DNA of 52,636 nucleotides. Source: an uncultured Chloroflexota bacterium (GTDB taxonomy: Bacteria; Chloroflexota; Anaerolineae; Anaerolineales; Anaerolineaceae). Made by a program: the position numbers and the translations under genes. Positions 25,248-33,949 of the stretch are shown here, one piece after another (position 1 is the stretch's first letter; each line of letters starts with the position of its first letter). Location: positions 1-52,636 of the forward strand of contig CACYHU010000005.1 in the NCBI GenBank assembly GCA_902774215.1. The letters are read 5' to 3'. The notes under the pieces were generated by a model, which saw nothing but the letters and a program-made list of their open reading frames with translations, had not been told where the DNA came from and ran no database searches.

Positions 25248-26235
25248 AAAATTCAACATCAAAAATATTCTGTCGAACTATGCGCTTTATTTCATCATGA
25301 TCCTGATGGTCATCGTTATCGGCAGCATGTCACCGAAGTTTTTCTCATGGCGTGTTCTGCGCGACATTCTGATGCAGAGTTCGACCCGTATCATTGTGGC
25401 ACTGGGTTGTCTGTTCATCCTGATTTCAGGGTCGGCAGACCTCTCGGGCGGACGTACGGTCGGTCTGACCGCTGTGATTGCCGGATCTCTGGCCCAGAAA
25501 GCTGACTATTATATCAAATTCTGGAACCTGCCGGAATTACCGCCGATCGTTCCGATTTTCGCCGCGGTCCTTGTCGGTCTGATCGTAGGTCTGCTCAACG
25601 GTTTTACCGTTTCCAAGCTGAAGGTCCCGGCCTTTCTGGCAACGCTGGGCTGGATGATGGTCGTTTACGGCACGAACCTGCTGCTGTGCAACAAACCACC
25701 GAACAATTCCCAGCCTCTGGGCGGTTTCCTGAAGAACTTCACCAATCTCGGTTCCGGAAACATTGCCGGAATTCCGATCATCGTGTTCTTCGCGCTGGGA
25801 ATGTGCATCATCGTCCATGTTCTGCTGACAAAAACCACACTCGGGCGTGAGATTTTCTCCGTTGGCTCCAATGCTGAAGCTGCCCGTGTCTCCGGTATCA
25901 ACGTCTTCAAAATCCAGATGATCACCTTTGGTCTGGCCGGTGCCTGTTACGGTCTGGCCGGTGCACTGGAAGCTGCCCGTACCGGTTCCGCCAACAGCTC
26001 CTACGGGAATGGCTATGAAATGGACGCAATTGCTTCCTGTATCGTCGGAGGATGTTCCATGACCGGCGGTGTCGGTTCCGTGATCGGTGTTTTTCTGGGG
26101 GTGATCATTTTCAACGTGATCAATTACGGTCTGACCTTTATCGGTCTGTCCTCCTATTGGCAGTGGGTTGTCAAAGGCCTGATCATTATCATCGCCGTCT
26201 CCATCGACATGCGGAAGTACAGCTCGAACAAATAA
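25237..26235 (+). CDS. Sugar ABC transporter permease (MglC/RbsC-like)
   Basis: A 332-residue BPD_transp_2-family permease. Helices begin YALYFIMILMVIVIGSM, and conserved blocks include LISGSADLSGGRTVGLTA, LLNGFTVSKLKVPAFLATLGWM, SVGSNAEAARVSGINV (EAA-like loop), AARTGSANSSYGNGYEMDAIASCIVGG and a last helix before SIDMRKYSS. The start overlaps the ATPase gene by 11 bases, so the two are translationally linked. Confidence 0.94.
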   Translation: MQTKKFNIKNILSNYALYFIMILMVIVIGSMSPKFFSWRVLRDILMQSSTRIIVALGCLFILISGSADLSGGRTVGLTAVIAGSLAQKADYYIKFWNLPELPPIVPIFAAVLVGLIVGLLNGFTVSKLKVPAFLATLGWMMVVYGTNLLLCNKPPNNSQPLGGFLKNFTNLGSGNIAGIPIIVFFALGMCIIVHVLLTKTTLGREIFSVGSNAEAARVSGINVFKIQMITFGLAGACYGLAGALEAARTGSANSSYGNGYEMDAIASCIVGGCSMTGGVGSVIGVFLGVIIFNVINYGLTFIGLSSYWQWVVKGLIIIIAVSIDMRKYSSNK

Positions 26236-26246
26236 AGGGGGATGCT

Positions 26247-27308
26247 ATGCTTTATGATGAATGCCTGAAGGTTCTCAGGGAAAAGGGAGAACTCATCCGC
26301 AAGGGCGCTTTGGAAATCTGCGTGAAACCGGTTCCGGAAAGTTCCGAACCCGGAACGGTCGATCCGAGAGAAGCCCATTGGTTCCGCGTCAAACCGACCG
26401 GACCAAACATCAAAGACCCGGCACATCTGACAGGAGCGGAGATTCATGCGATTCGCACATCCATGGGCTGTGTCAGCGTAGACCTCAGCCATGATGTCAC
26501 GACCGAAATCCAGGTCATCACAACCGGTGCGGGAGATCTTCCGATCCTGATCTATACACCGCAAAAGGGCAAGAGTCCGAAACCGGTTGTGGTCTACATC
26601 CATGGCGGTGGTTTTTTTGGCGGTACAGCCCGTGTGATTGAAAATGCCTGCAAGTCTCTGGCTGATAAAGCTGATGCGGTAGTCGTCAGTGTCGATTATG
26701 ACCTGGCACCGGAGCACAAATTCCCACACCAGGTCACCCAATGCTATCAGACCGTACGCTGGGTCCATGACCATGCCGAAGAGCTGGGTATTGATCCGGA
26801 AAAAATCGCTGTTTCCGGTGACTCAGCCGGCGGAAATTTGTCAGCTGCCTGCTGCGTTCTGGACGAAGAAAAGCTCATCAAGCTGCAGTTGCTGCTCTAT
26901 CCCGGTGCATTCAACCGCACTGAAGAAGAGATCGGATGGTCACTGGATCAGTATGATCTCCGGGAAGATGTTGAGATCAAGATGGAATTAATCAACGACA
27001 TCCGGAACATGGTTCCATTTACTACCGCTTTGTATGTAGAAAATGAGAGCCAGATCCATGATCCGCGTGCTTCGATCGGTGATGCGAAAGATTACAGCTG
27101 TTTCCCGCCCACTTTCATTGCTGTGGGAGAATATGACTACCTCCGCATTCAGGATGAACTCTATGGGCAGAAACTGGCAGAAGCCGGCATTCCCGTCCGC
27201 TTTGTTGAATACAAAGGTATGGGGCATGCATTTTGGGAACACACCGGTGAATTTCCGCAGGCGGAAGACTGCACAGAGGAGATGGCCGCTCTGGTTCGGA
27301 AGCTCTGA
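26247..27308 (+). CDS. Alpha/beta hydrolase, HSL (esterase/lipase) family
   Basis: A 353-residue cytoplasmic enzyme from the ATG at 26247 (AAAGGGGG upstream, 11 bases after the permease stop); the longer frame from 26052 runs through the permease gene. HSL hallmarks: oxyanion HGGG (119-122), nucleophile Ser193 in GDSAGG, an Asp in GEYDYLRIQDE and a His in GMGHAFW. N-terminal extension of about 100 residues. As the last gene of a sugar uptake operon it may de-esterify an imported acylated sugar; this is inference. Confidence 0.9.
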   Translation: MLYDECLKVLREKGELIRKGALEICVKPVPESSEPGTVDPREAHWFRVKPTGPNIKDPAHLTGAEIHAIRTSMGCVSVDLSHDVTTEIQVITTGAGDLPILIYTPQKGKSPKPVVVYIHGGGFFGGTARVIENACKSLADKADAVVVSVDYDLAPEHKFPHQVTQCYQTVRWVHDHAEELGIDPEKIAVSGDSAGGNLSAACCVLDEEKLIKLQLLLYPGAFNRTEEEIGWSLDQYDLREDVEIKMELINDIRNMVPFTTALYVENESQIHDPRASIGDAKDYSCFPPTFIAVGEYDYLRIQDELYGQKLAEAGIPVRFVEYKGMGHAFWEHTGEFPQAEDCTEEMAALVRKL

Positions 27309-27337
27309 ATATAAAATAAATAATTCAAAACAAAAAG

Positions 27338-27364
27338 AAAAGGGCTTGGATTTCAGGCCCTTTT
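27338..27364. terminator. Bidirectional terminator between convergent operons
   Basis: AAAAGGGC, 11-base loop, GCCCTTTT, with TTTT-rich tails on both strands. It ends the plus-strand sugar operon and the minus-strand MFS gene. Confidence 0.85.
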
Positions 27365-27396
27365 CCTTTTGTTTATTGTTTTTTTGTTTTGTGTTC

Positions 27397-28575
27397 TCAG
27401 TTCTGCCGTTTGACCGCCATTACACTCAGCACCAAAACGATCGGGAAGAAAATACCCGCAAGGATTCCCGCCTGGATGTTTTCCCCCATCAGGTGAGATA
27501 CACTTCCCACAATAGCAGGTCCGGCTGCGCCGCCTAAATCACCTGCCAAAGCCAGAAAGGCGAATAAGGCCGTACCACCCTTGGGGAGCTTTGCGGATGA
27601 TATACTGATGGAACCGGGCCACATAATACCTACAGAGAAACCGCACAGCATACAGCCGATCAGACCCATGACAGGCCATTTGGCAAACGCAGCCAACAGG
27701 TAACTGCACAGGCACAGCACACCGGAAGCAATCATAAAGCCGGACAAATCCACTTTTTCACAATATTTCCCGTACCATACCCGGCTGAATCCCATGAATA
27801 CCGCAAACCCACAAGGGCCCAGCAAATCGCCGGTGGTCTTTGTTACCCCCAGCGCGGATTCCGCGAAAGCAGAAGCCCATTGTGCCATGGATAGCTCAGA
27901 TGCCCCCGCGCACACCATCAGCACGACAAAAAGCCAGAATATTTTCGTTTTCAACAGCTGTCCGATGGTCATACTCTTGCCTTCATTGACGATTGGTTCA
28001 ATCGGACAGACTGCAAAATTGGTAATGTTGTACAGCGGAATTACAGCCCATAAGCAGGACAATATGCGCCAGTTTTCAGTGCCGAATATCGTGAAAAAGA
28101 CTGTTGACAGAAGGATCGTACCCACGGCGCCCCAGCAATAGAAGGAATGCAGCAGGCTCATCATACCGGCTTTTCCTTCAAACGGACAGGCTTCGATGAT
28201 TGGACTGCAAAGCACTTCGATCAATCCACTGCCGATCGCGTAAATGATCACACAAAGCAGAATTCCCTCAAAGGGACGGGGAAAAAGGTCCGGAACAAAA
28301 GAGAGCATGACCAGCCCAGCCCCAGCCAGGATCTGTGAGATGACGATGCTTTTCCTGTAACCGATCCGGTCCACAAATTTTGCGCAGAAAAAATCCACGA
28401 TCAGCTGCGTCAGAAAAAATGTCAGCGGGATCAATGCAAGATCAGCATAGGAAATGCCATAGGTCTTGTAAAACGTTAGAAATAGCAAAGGAATAAAATT
28501 TGCTACGATTGCCTGTGTGACGAAACCAAGATAGCAGGCAAGTTTTGTTTTTTTGTAGTTTTTTTCTTCATTCAT
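27397..28575 (-). CDS. MFS transporter
   Basis: A 392-residue, 12-helix permease from the ATG at 28575 (GGAG upstream overlaps the end of the recombinase fragment). It has the motif-A-like FVDRIGYRKSIVIS between helices 2 and 3, a Gly/Pro-rich helix 5 region (GAVGTILLSTVFF) and NEEKNYKKTK at the N-terminus. It looks like a sugar or FucP/YbjJ-like MFS member. It starts five bases after the truncated recombinase gene and faces the sugar operon across a terminator. Substrate unknown. Confidence 0.87.
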   Translation of the reverse strand: MNEEKNYKKTKLACYLGFVTQAIVANFIPLLFLTFYKTYGISYADLALIPLTFFLTQLIVDFFCAKFVDRIGYRKSIVISQILAGAGLVMLSFVPDLFPRPFEGILLCVIIYAIGSGLIEVLCSPIIEACPFEGKAGMMSLLHSFYCWGAVGTILLSTVFFTIFGTENWRILSCLWAVIPLYNITNFAVCPIEPIVNEGKSMTIGQLLKTKIFWLFVVLMVCAGASELSMAQWASAFAESALGVTKTTGDLLGPCGFAVFMGFSRVWYGKYCEKVDLSGFMIASGVLCLCSYLLAAFAKWPVMGLIGCMLCGFSVGIMWPGSISISSAKLPKGGTALFAFLALAGDLGGAAGPAIVGSVSHLMGENIQAGILAGIFFPIVLVLSVMAVKRQN

Positions 28576-28580
28576 GGTGA

Positions 28581-29354
28581 TTATTCTACTCCGCAAGCCT
28601 TGATTTTACGAGATGTTATGATAAACAAATCAAGAAGAGATGTTGTTAACGTGATTCGGGTATTAATTGCAACCGAATCCTTGGGAAGTTTTTGAGTAAG
28701 TTCATCAATCAGCTGCTGATCAGCTTTTTGGTCACGTTCATATTTTTCAAAATTCTGGTGAACTCCGGAGACAGTATATGCATCACGGCGCCGCTCCATT
28801 CGATTTCTGACTCTCGTTATCTGTTCTTTTAGCTCACGACAGGTGTCAGTTTCTGATCCTCTTGCGATAATTTGATCTATCCAATTCCTTGGCAGATTGA
28901 TTGACGAAACAAAATTTGAAACAAGGTTATCAAGAAATGGAGCCTGAATTTGTTTGCCGTCATCCTTGCATTCAAGTCCTCTTTCATCTGAGTAATCTTT
29001 ATAATTACAGGACCATTCTGTAGAGAAAACTCGTAATCTTCTACGACATGTTTCACAACATACTAGGTTCTGAACCATATACCTAGCTTTCAGGCTTTCA
29101 GCATCGTATTTTGTTCTTGTTATACCCGGTCCTCTTCTTTCACGTACCGCAGCGACCTGGTTAAAGAGTTCTGATGAAATCAGTGGTTCATGCTTACCTG
29201 GATATGTGAGATAAGTATCTTTTTTGGTTCCCTGATATTCAATAATGCCAATATAAATAGGGTTTTCAAGCATACCTCGTAGTGTATCATCACGAAAAGG
29301 GCGGCCCGTCCGGCTGATAAACCCCTGTTCATTCAAATAGTCAGCAAGATCCAT
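28581..29354 (-). pseudogene. Large serine recombinase, C-terminal part only
   Basis: 257 residues equal the recombinase DNA-binding domain (LADYLNEQGFISRTG, LRGMLENPIYIG), a zinc ribbon (CCETCRRRLRVF ... CNYKDY ... GLECKDDG) and the C-terminal coiled coil. The N-terminal resolvase domain with the catalytic Ser, about 230-260 residues in complete relatives, is missing. The frame meets a stop at about 29390, at the edge of the neighbouring gene. It is a remnant of an integrated element; no partner genes or attachment sites could be identified. Confidence 0.85.
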
Positions 29355-29390
29355 ATCGAGGCTGTTTACATAAAAAATGTGATCTAGAAT

Positions 29391-30656
29391 TTAGTTTGTT
29401 TCTATGATAATGTCTATGATGTTCAAATCTTCTAGATGTTGAATCATTTTTTGAATGTCTCTATCAACTATTCGAGCAAAAATCGTATTGGCTTTTGAAA
29501 ACCTCAGTATCTTTTCATCAACATACTTATCAAAGGCTTCCTCCGTAATACCCAAGCCGCTACAATCTTCCCGAATTCTTTGTTCGTAATAGCCACGGAT
29601 ATTATCTGTTATGAAAAATCTGGCAGGGTTCTGTTCAAAAGAAGAACTATCAATTCCAATAAATCCAGGCCCATCAATTGTTTTTGATCTATCATATTCA
29701 ATATCAAAGCTGTAACCGGGTTCGACGACACTTTCCGCGTTCCAAATTGATTCATCATTACTCTGAACCAGTGTAATTCCGTCAAACCAACCGGATTCTG
29801 CTAGATAAATGAAGCTGTTCACAGCATTGGGAGCAGTATCCGGGAACAGTTCCACATGGATGTCGCCAATCTCTGTTTCAAGTACTGCTGTATATGTTTT
29901 ACCTTCTTCAATAACGACATCAGGACATTCCTGAATCCGATATTCACTCATCCGAATTTTCTCGATGTATGAATCCAAAGAAGCAGCATCAAACATGTAG
30001 TTTGAATCAATGTAATTCAGAAAAACAGTTGGAGTTCCGCTGACCATTCCCGTTTTAATTACCTGTGAATACAACTTCTGCACTGCAGCTTCATTATCTC
30101 TATCGGAAAAGGCCAGGTACCAGAGATCAATATCGAGATCCGCGAACTGACTGAACTCTTGAATCAGCCATTCAATAACAATATAATCGACGAGAAATCC
30201 GTTTTTCTCAAGGTTTTCCATTGCTTCCGTGCATTCTTCCTCAGACGGTTCCTCTTCTGGCCACCAGCTTTTCCCGATTGTCCGGCAAGCCTTGTCGATG
30301 CTCAGGCCTCCGCCGAAAGTGAAGATGCTCCTGCCATCTATATTGAATACCTGACCGCGCATCAGATGAAACACTTTGTCCGTGACTCTGTGGATCTTTC
30401 CGCCGTTCCACATTTCAACGGGACAGCTGTTCAGAAGGTCGAAATTCTCATGGTTCCCATCGATGAATAAGGTCGTATAAGGCTTTATTGAATAATAATC
30501 CAGAATATCCTCGTCATGCATTCCGCCGTCCCAGACTCCGCCGAAATCACCAGTGATCAGCAGATAATCATTCTCAGACAGCGAAGCCAGCGTCTTGTTC
30601 AGAACAAGCTTGTCTATATCGTTGAATCCATGTGTGTCGCCTGTAATGCAGATCAT
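29391..30656 (-). CDS. In-frame chimera: metallophosphoesterase N-half with thioredoxin-like/cyclophilin C-half
   Basis: 421 residues from the ATG at 30656 (GGGGAG five bases upstream). Residues 1 to about 163 are a calcineurin-like phosphoesterase: GDTHG, GDFGGVWDGG, FIDGNHENFD, LMRGQVF, FGGGLSID and SWWPEEEPSEEE, breaking off at LVDYI where the metal-binding Thr-His segment should follow. The rest begins inside a DsbA-like fold (LWYLAFSDRDNEAAVQ, cis-Pro in SGTPTVFLN), followed by a cyclophilin domain (AVLETEIGDIHVELFPDTAPNAVNSF) with a diverged FFIT segment. Such thioredoxin-like/cyclophilin proteins are normally secreted and occur in Anaerolineae, but no signal peptide is left here. Probably a deletion fusion and non-functional. 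Confidence 0.8.
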   Translation of the reverse strand: MICITGDTHGFNDIDKLVLNKTLASLSENDYLLITGDFGGVWDGGMHDEDILDYYSIKPYTTLFIDGNHENFDLLNSCPVEMWNGGKIHRVTDKVFHLMRGQVFNIDGRSIFTFGGGLSIDKACRTIGKSWWPEEEPSEEECTEAMENLEKNGFLVDYIVIEWLIQEFSQFADLDIDLWYLAFSDRDNEAAVQKLYSQVIKTGMVSGTPTVFLNYIDSNYMFDAASLDSYIEKIRMSEYRIQECPDVVIEEGKTYTAVLETEIGDIHVELFPDTAPNAVNSFIYLAESGWFDGITLVQSNDESIWNAESVVEPGYSFDIEYDRSKTIDGPGFIGIDSSSFEQNPARFFITDNIRGYYEQRIREDCSGLGITEEAFDKYVDEKILRFSKANTIFARIVDRDIQKMIQHLEDLNIIDIIIETN

Positions 30657-30774
30657 TGCCACTCCCCAGTATATTATACCGAACCAGGGAATTTAAAAAA
30701 CAAACCCGAAATAGAAATACGACTGATGCGTATTCCGTTTCCAGGAATGTTTCTGTCAGATATAAAAATCCGGA

Positions 30775-30948
30775 TTATTTCTTGGGGGCTTCCATTCCCT
30801 CATGAAGTTCAGTGCGGCCGATGCGGTAGATCTTGGTTCCGCATTCAGGGCAGGTGCCATAAACGACAGCGCTGCCGCGCTTGTTGAAATCGGCGACGGG
30901 ATTCTGGATCTCACGCTTTGCCTTACACTTTACACAATATCCTTCCAT
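30775..30948 (-). CDS. DUF5679 zinc-ribbon protein
   Basis: 57 residues from the ATG at 30948, with GGAGG five bases upstream; the frame from 30981 is not needed. Two CxxC knuckles, GYCVKCKAKREI and GTCPECGTKIYRIG, fit DUF5679, a small zinc ribbon common in Chloroflexota and Actinomycetota. Function unknown, possibly nucleic-acid or protein binding. It is monocistronic, with 126 bases to the next gene upstream. Confidence 0.88.
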   Translation of the reverse strand: MEGYCVKCKAKREIQNPVADFNKRGSAVVYGTCPECGTKIYRIGRTELHEGMEAPKK

Positions 30949-31053
30949 TGTTCCCTCCGTATTGTTGAAGTTTATGAGCAATGCTCATGTCTCATTTTAC
31001 TACAGATTATGAAGGGGCCTTATATTAAATAAAGCTCCCTCATGCTTATCCAG

Positions 31054-31104
31054 CAGTAAAATCAAAGCCGTTTTCGTTATTGCTGATATGGCATGATTTT
31101 ACTG
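31054..31104. terminator. Hairpin overlapping the dehydrogenase stop codon
   Basis: CAGTAAAATCA (31054-31064) and TGATTTTACTG (31094-31104) are perfect 11-base complements, extended by AGCC/GGC. It could stop transcription of the dehydrogenase gene, although a clean U-tract is lacking. Confidence 0.45.
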
Positions 31105-32064
31105 TTTCTTATAATCGTAGAAACCTTTTCCGGCGTTGATGCCGGTTTCACCTTTGTCGATTTTCTCCTTCAGCATCTTACCCATCCGGTACTCAAGCGT
31201 TCCTTCCTCATGAGCTACCGGTTTCATTTGGTTGATGTTATACGCTGTTTCCAACCCGACAATGTCAAGGATCTCAAATGGTCCCTTCGGAGCGCCGGTC
31301 GCCAGTTTCCATGTCAGGTCGATCGTCTGAGGATCGGCGACTTCATTCGCCCACAATGCCTGTGCGGAGGTCAGGAAGGGAACCAGCATGGAGTTGAGAA
31401 TATACCCTGGCTGTTCTTTGTGAAGTTGAAGCGGTACCATTCCGATGCTGGCTGCGAATTTTACCACCTCATTATAGACATTGCCATCCGTTCCGGGATG
31501 TCCCATGATTTCAGCCGTATTGTTCTTCCAGATGGTATTGGCAAAATGCAGAGAGCAGTATTTCTCCGGACGTCCGGTATGTTCAGCGAACATGCTCGGA
31601 AGGAGTGTTGAAGAATTCGTGCAGAGAATCGTTTCGGGATCTAGCAAGTCTCTGAACTTTTCGTAGACAGCAATTTTCGCTGCAGGTTCTTCAGCCATTG
31701 ATTCAATCACAAGATAGGCGCTTTCAACGGCTTTTTTCGGATCCAGTTCAATATGGATATTCTCGCTCAGGTTCTTTTTCCCTTCCGCAAGCAAAGCGTC
31801 AATGCTTTCAACAGTTGCCTTCGACCAGTCTGTGATCATTCCGCGGGGATAAAGATAACCGCCCATCGGATTGCCTACGAGAGCCTTCGATTTTTCCAGA
31901 TCAGAAAGCATCATCGCGGAATAGCGTTCGATTTTTGGAGTCGTCCGTCCAATGGATGATTCAGAACGAAGCCAGAAATATGTATCATATCCGTAATAGG
32001 CGCACATCAGACCGATCTGGGTTCCAAGAACACCGCCGCCTAAAATAACAACCTTTTTACTCAT
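31099..32064 (-). CDS. 3-hydroxyacyl-CoA dehydrogenase family protein
   Basis: 321 residues from the ATG at 32064 (GGAGG eight bases upstream). The N-terminal Rossmann fold has ILGGGVLGTQIG. The catalytic region has TNSSTLLPS, then LHFANTIWKNNTAEIM, which holds the His and Glu of the HFFNP-type active site in altered form. The C-terminal domain includes GYILNSMLVPF and ends INAGKGFYDYKKQ. NAD-dependent oxidation of a 3-hydroxyacyl-CoA or a related 3-hydroxy acid is expected. Other fatty-acid genes are absent nearby, so the pathway is not clear. Confidence 0.9.
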   Translation of the reverse strand: MSKKVVILGGGVLGTQIGLMCAYYGYDTYFWLRSESSIGRTTPKIERYSAMMLSDLEKSKALVGNPMGGYLYPRGMITDWSKATVESIDALLAEGKKNLSENIHIELDPKKAVESAYLVIESMAEEPAAKIAVYEKFRDLLDPETILCTNSSTLLPSMFAEHTGRPEKYCSLHFANTIWKNNTAEIMGHPGTDGNVYNEVVKFAASIGMVPLQLHKEQPGYILNSMLVPFLTSAQALWANEVADPQTIDLTWKLATGAPKGPFEILDIVGLETAYNINQMKPVAHEEGTLEYRMGKMLKEKIDKGETGINAGKGFYDYKKQ

Positions 32065-32246
32065 ATAATAATCCTCCATTTCTCAGGTCATGCTGAAAAC
32101 GATAATGTCGAAGAGAGTTCTCTTTCAACCAATCAGTTAGAATTTACTTATTTATAACTATACCACATTTCACGAAAGAGAATACTCCGGAACCGGAATA
32201 CATACTGATGATAGTCGGAAAACGATCCGGGAAAACAAAAAGAAAT

Positions 32247-32278
32247 GTCAGCCGCCTATTGATAGCATAGCGGCTGAC
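32247..32278 (-). terminator. Terminator after the beta-helix protein gene
   Basis: GTCAGCCG/CGGCTGAC stem around a 16-base AT-rich loop. On the minus strand ATTTCTTTTTG follows. Confidence 0.75.
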
Positions 32279-32320
32279 TAATTCGGGGAGATGTATTAGA
32301 GGAGTGCCTGTTGTGCTAGA

Positions 32321-33844
32321 TTACAAAACGTTATGTTCTTCAAATGCGTCGATGGTTCCAGCATGCTCAAGGTTCACATCTGTTGTAAAGGAAGACACTG
32401 TTACTGAATAATCACTGTTACCCTGAACAAAGACCGTTCCGTCTGTCCCGGCAATCGTAACAATATTGCCTGCCGCATCCGTAATGGTTCCAGCACATTC
32501 CAAATAAGTAACTTCGCTGTTTCCGGTAACGATCCATGAAGATGTACTGTCGATAACGACACGGGCATAGCCGCTGCCGCTGTCTCCGGCCCAGCTTTCA
32601 TTATCAATGATTGCTCCGGTCAAAATAGACCCTTCAGTAAGATACAGATCCAGGGTGGAAATACTGTCCCAGATCACATCGCCATTCATTTGCTGGGCAA
32701 TGGCAGTGAAATCACAGTCAGCGCCGTTCGCTCCGCTTTTACCCCAGCCGCGCTGATTGGCATTTCCGGTCACACGGAGGAAGTATTCGGAGTCCACAGA
32801 ACTTTCGATTTCAACATTGCGGATCACAAAGACACTTTCGGTATTGGTTGTGTAGAATAGTCCGCCGTTCTGACTGACGAGCTTTCCGCCGTCCATCGTG
32901 AAGGTTCCCTGACCGATCTGGCTGTCGCCACTCATGGACTGATAAAGGATAACTGTCCAGGTGTTGTCGTTCTGTTCCAGGTCAGGCATATTTCCGGTCA
33001 GGACACTGTCGTAAAGCCGGACGGTGTTCAGACCTTCGAGACAGAGCGCTTCAGAACCGGTTGCGGTCAGATCCGCGTTATGTATGGTAATATCCGCGGT
33101 AACATAAACTGCCGGAGACCCTGAACCGTTGGATGTATAGGAACCGCCGTCAACAATCATCGTACCGGACCCACGGTCGCTGCGGATCGCAGCCGCTGAT
33201 CCGCCGTTCGTATTGATCGTCAGGTTCGCGGCATAAAGCTTTCCGCCGCCGGCGACATGGATGCCTCCGGATGTGTTCTGTTCCGTATTGATGGTGCTGT
33301 TGCTGATATAAACCACGCCGTCTCCGTAAGAGAAGACACCCGCGCCACCGGCTGAATCCGTCGTAATATTCACATTATCGATCGTCAGGGTGCCGCCTGT
33401 TGCAAGCAGTGCCGCTCCAACGCCATAGAAGCTGGAGTTGTCTCCGCCGGTTGAGTCTGAAGAAACGCGTGTCACATTCACATCATTCAGGCTGACTTTT
33501 CCATCAGTAACCAGGAGCGCATTTTCGTTGGTTCCAGTTGAAGTAAGATCCTGATTCAGAACAGTGTCACTGTCAATCGTCAGGACAGCATCATACTCTC
33601 CGGAAAAACTGGATCCGCCTCCGGGCATACCGCCAGGACCACCGGGACCGCCGCCAAAACCATCCGGAGGCGTTCCCATCGGCATTCCGTCAGGACCGCC
33701 CTGTCCTCCTCCGAAACCGTCCGGAGGCGTTCCCATCGGCATACCGCCGGACGGAGGTTCCGGAGGGTTTCCCTGCTGTGCAAAGGCTGACACACTTGTC
33801 AGTAATAAACTAAAGATCAATAATAAGGTCAAAGACTTTTTCAT
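32321..33844 (-). CDS. Secreted beta-helix (adhesin-like) protein with Gly/Pro repeats
   Basis: 507 residues. The signal peptide ends SVSAFA22. Residues 24-78 are Gly/Pro/Met-rich with two 19-residue tandem repeats beginning GMPMGTPPDGFGGG. The rest is a parallel beta-helix rich in Asn, Thr, Ser and Gly with recurring turns (TLTIDNVNITTD, VVYISNSTINTE, KLYAANLTINT). No LPXTG, dockerin or membrane anchor is visible at the C-terminus (EEHNVL). Surface attachment or a polysaccharide-active role is possible. It stands alone between a terminator and the TadC gene. Confidence 0.82.
   Translation of the reverse strand: MKKSLTLLLIFSLLLTSVSAFAQQGNPPEPPSGGMPMGTPPDGFGGGQGGPDGMPMGTPPDGFGGGPGGPGGMPGGGSSFSGEYDAVLTIDSDTVLNQDLTSTGTNENALLVTDGKVSLNDVNVTRVSSDSTGGDNSSFYGVGAALLATGGTLTIDNVNITTDSAGGAGVFSYGDGVVYISNSTINTEQNTSGGIHVAGGGKLYAANLTINTNGGSAAAIRSDRGSGTMIVDGGSYTSNGSGSPAVYVTADITIHNADLTATGSEALCLEGLNTVRLYDSVLTGNMPDLEQNDNTWTVILYQSMSGDSQIGQGTFTMDGGKLVSQNGGLFYTTNTESVFVIRNVEIESSVDSEYFLRVTGNANQRGWGKSGANGADCDFTAIAQQMNGDVIWDSISTLDLYLTEGSILTGAIIDNESWAGDSGSGYARVVIDSTSSWIVTGNSEVTYLECAGTITDAAGNIVTIAGTDGTVFVQGNSDYSVTVSSFTTDVNLEHAGTIDAFEEHNVL
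33632..33745 (-). repeat. Two tandem 57-base coding repeats
   Basis: Encode residues 34-52 and 53-71 of the beta-helix protein. The copies are nearly identical at the protein level for 14 residues, then differ (QGGPD versus PGGPG). Copy number could vary between strains. Confidence 0.75.
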
Positions 33845-33949
33845 TCCAAAATTTTCCTTTAATATTCATTCAAATTTTATTTCAGGGTTCATTTTTCATT
33901 CCCTTATTATTGATTTTATATTGCCAACCTTTAATCAACCTTAGAATTT

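Noticed and set aside
28581-29354. Recombinase as part of a prophage or an active conjugative element
   Set aside because: No phage structural, relaxase or transfer genes nearby, and the catalytic domain is missing.
33632-33745. CRISPR-like repeat
   Set aside because: The repeats are in frame, coding and directly adjacent without spacers. No CRISPR array was seen anywhere.
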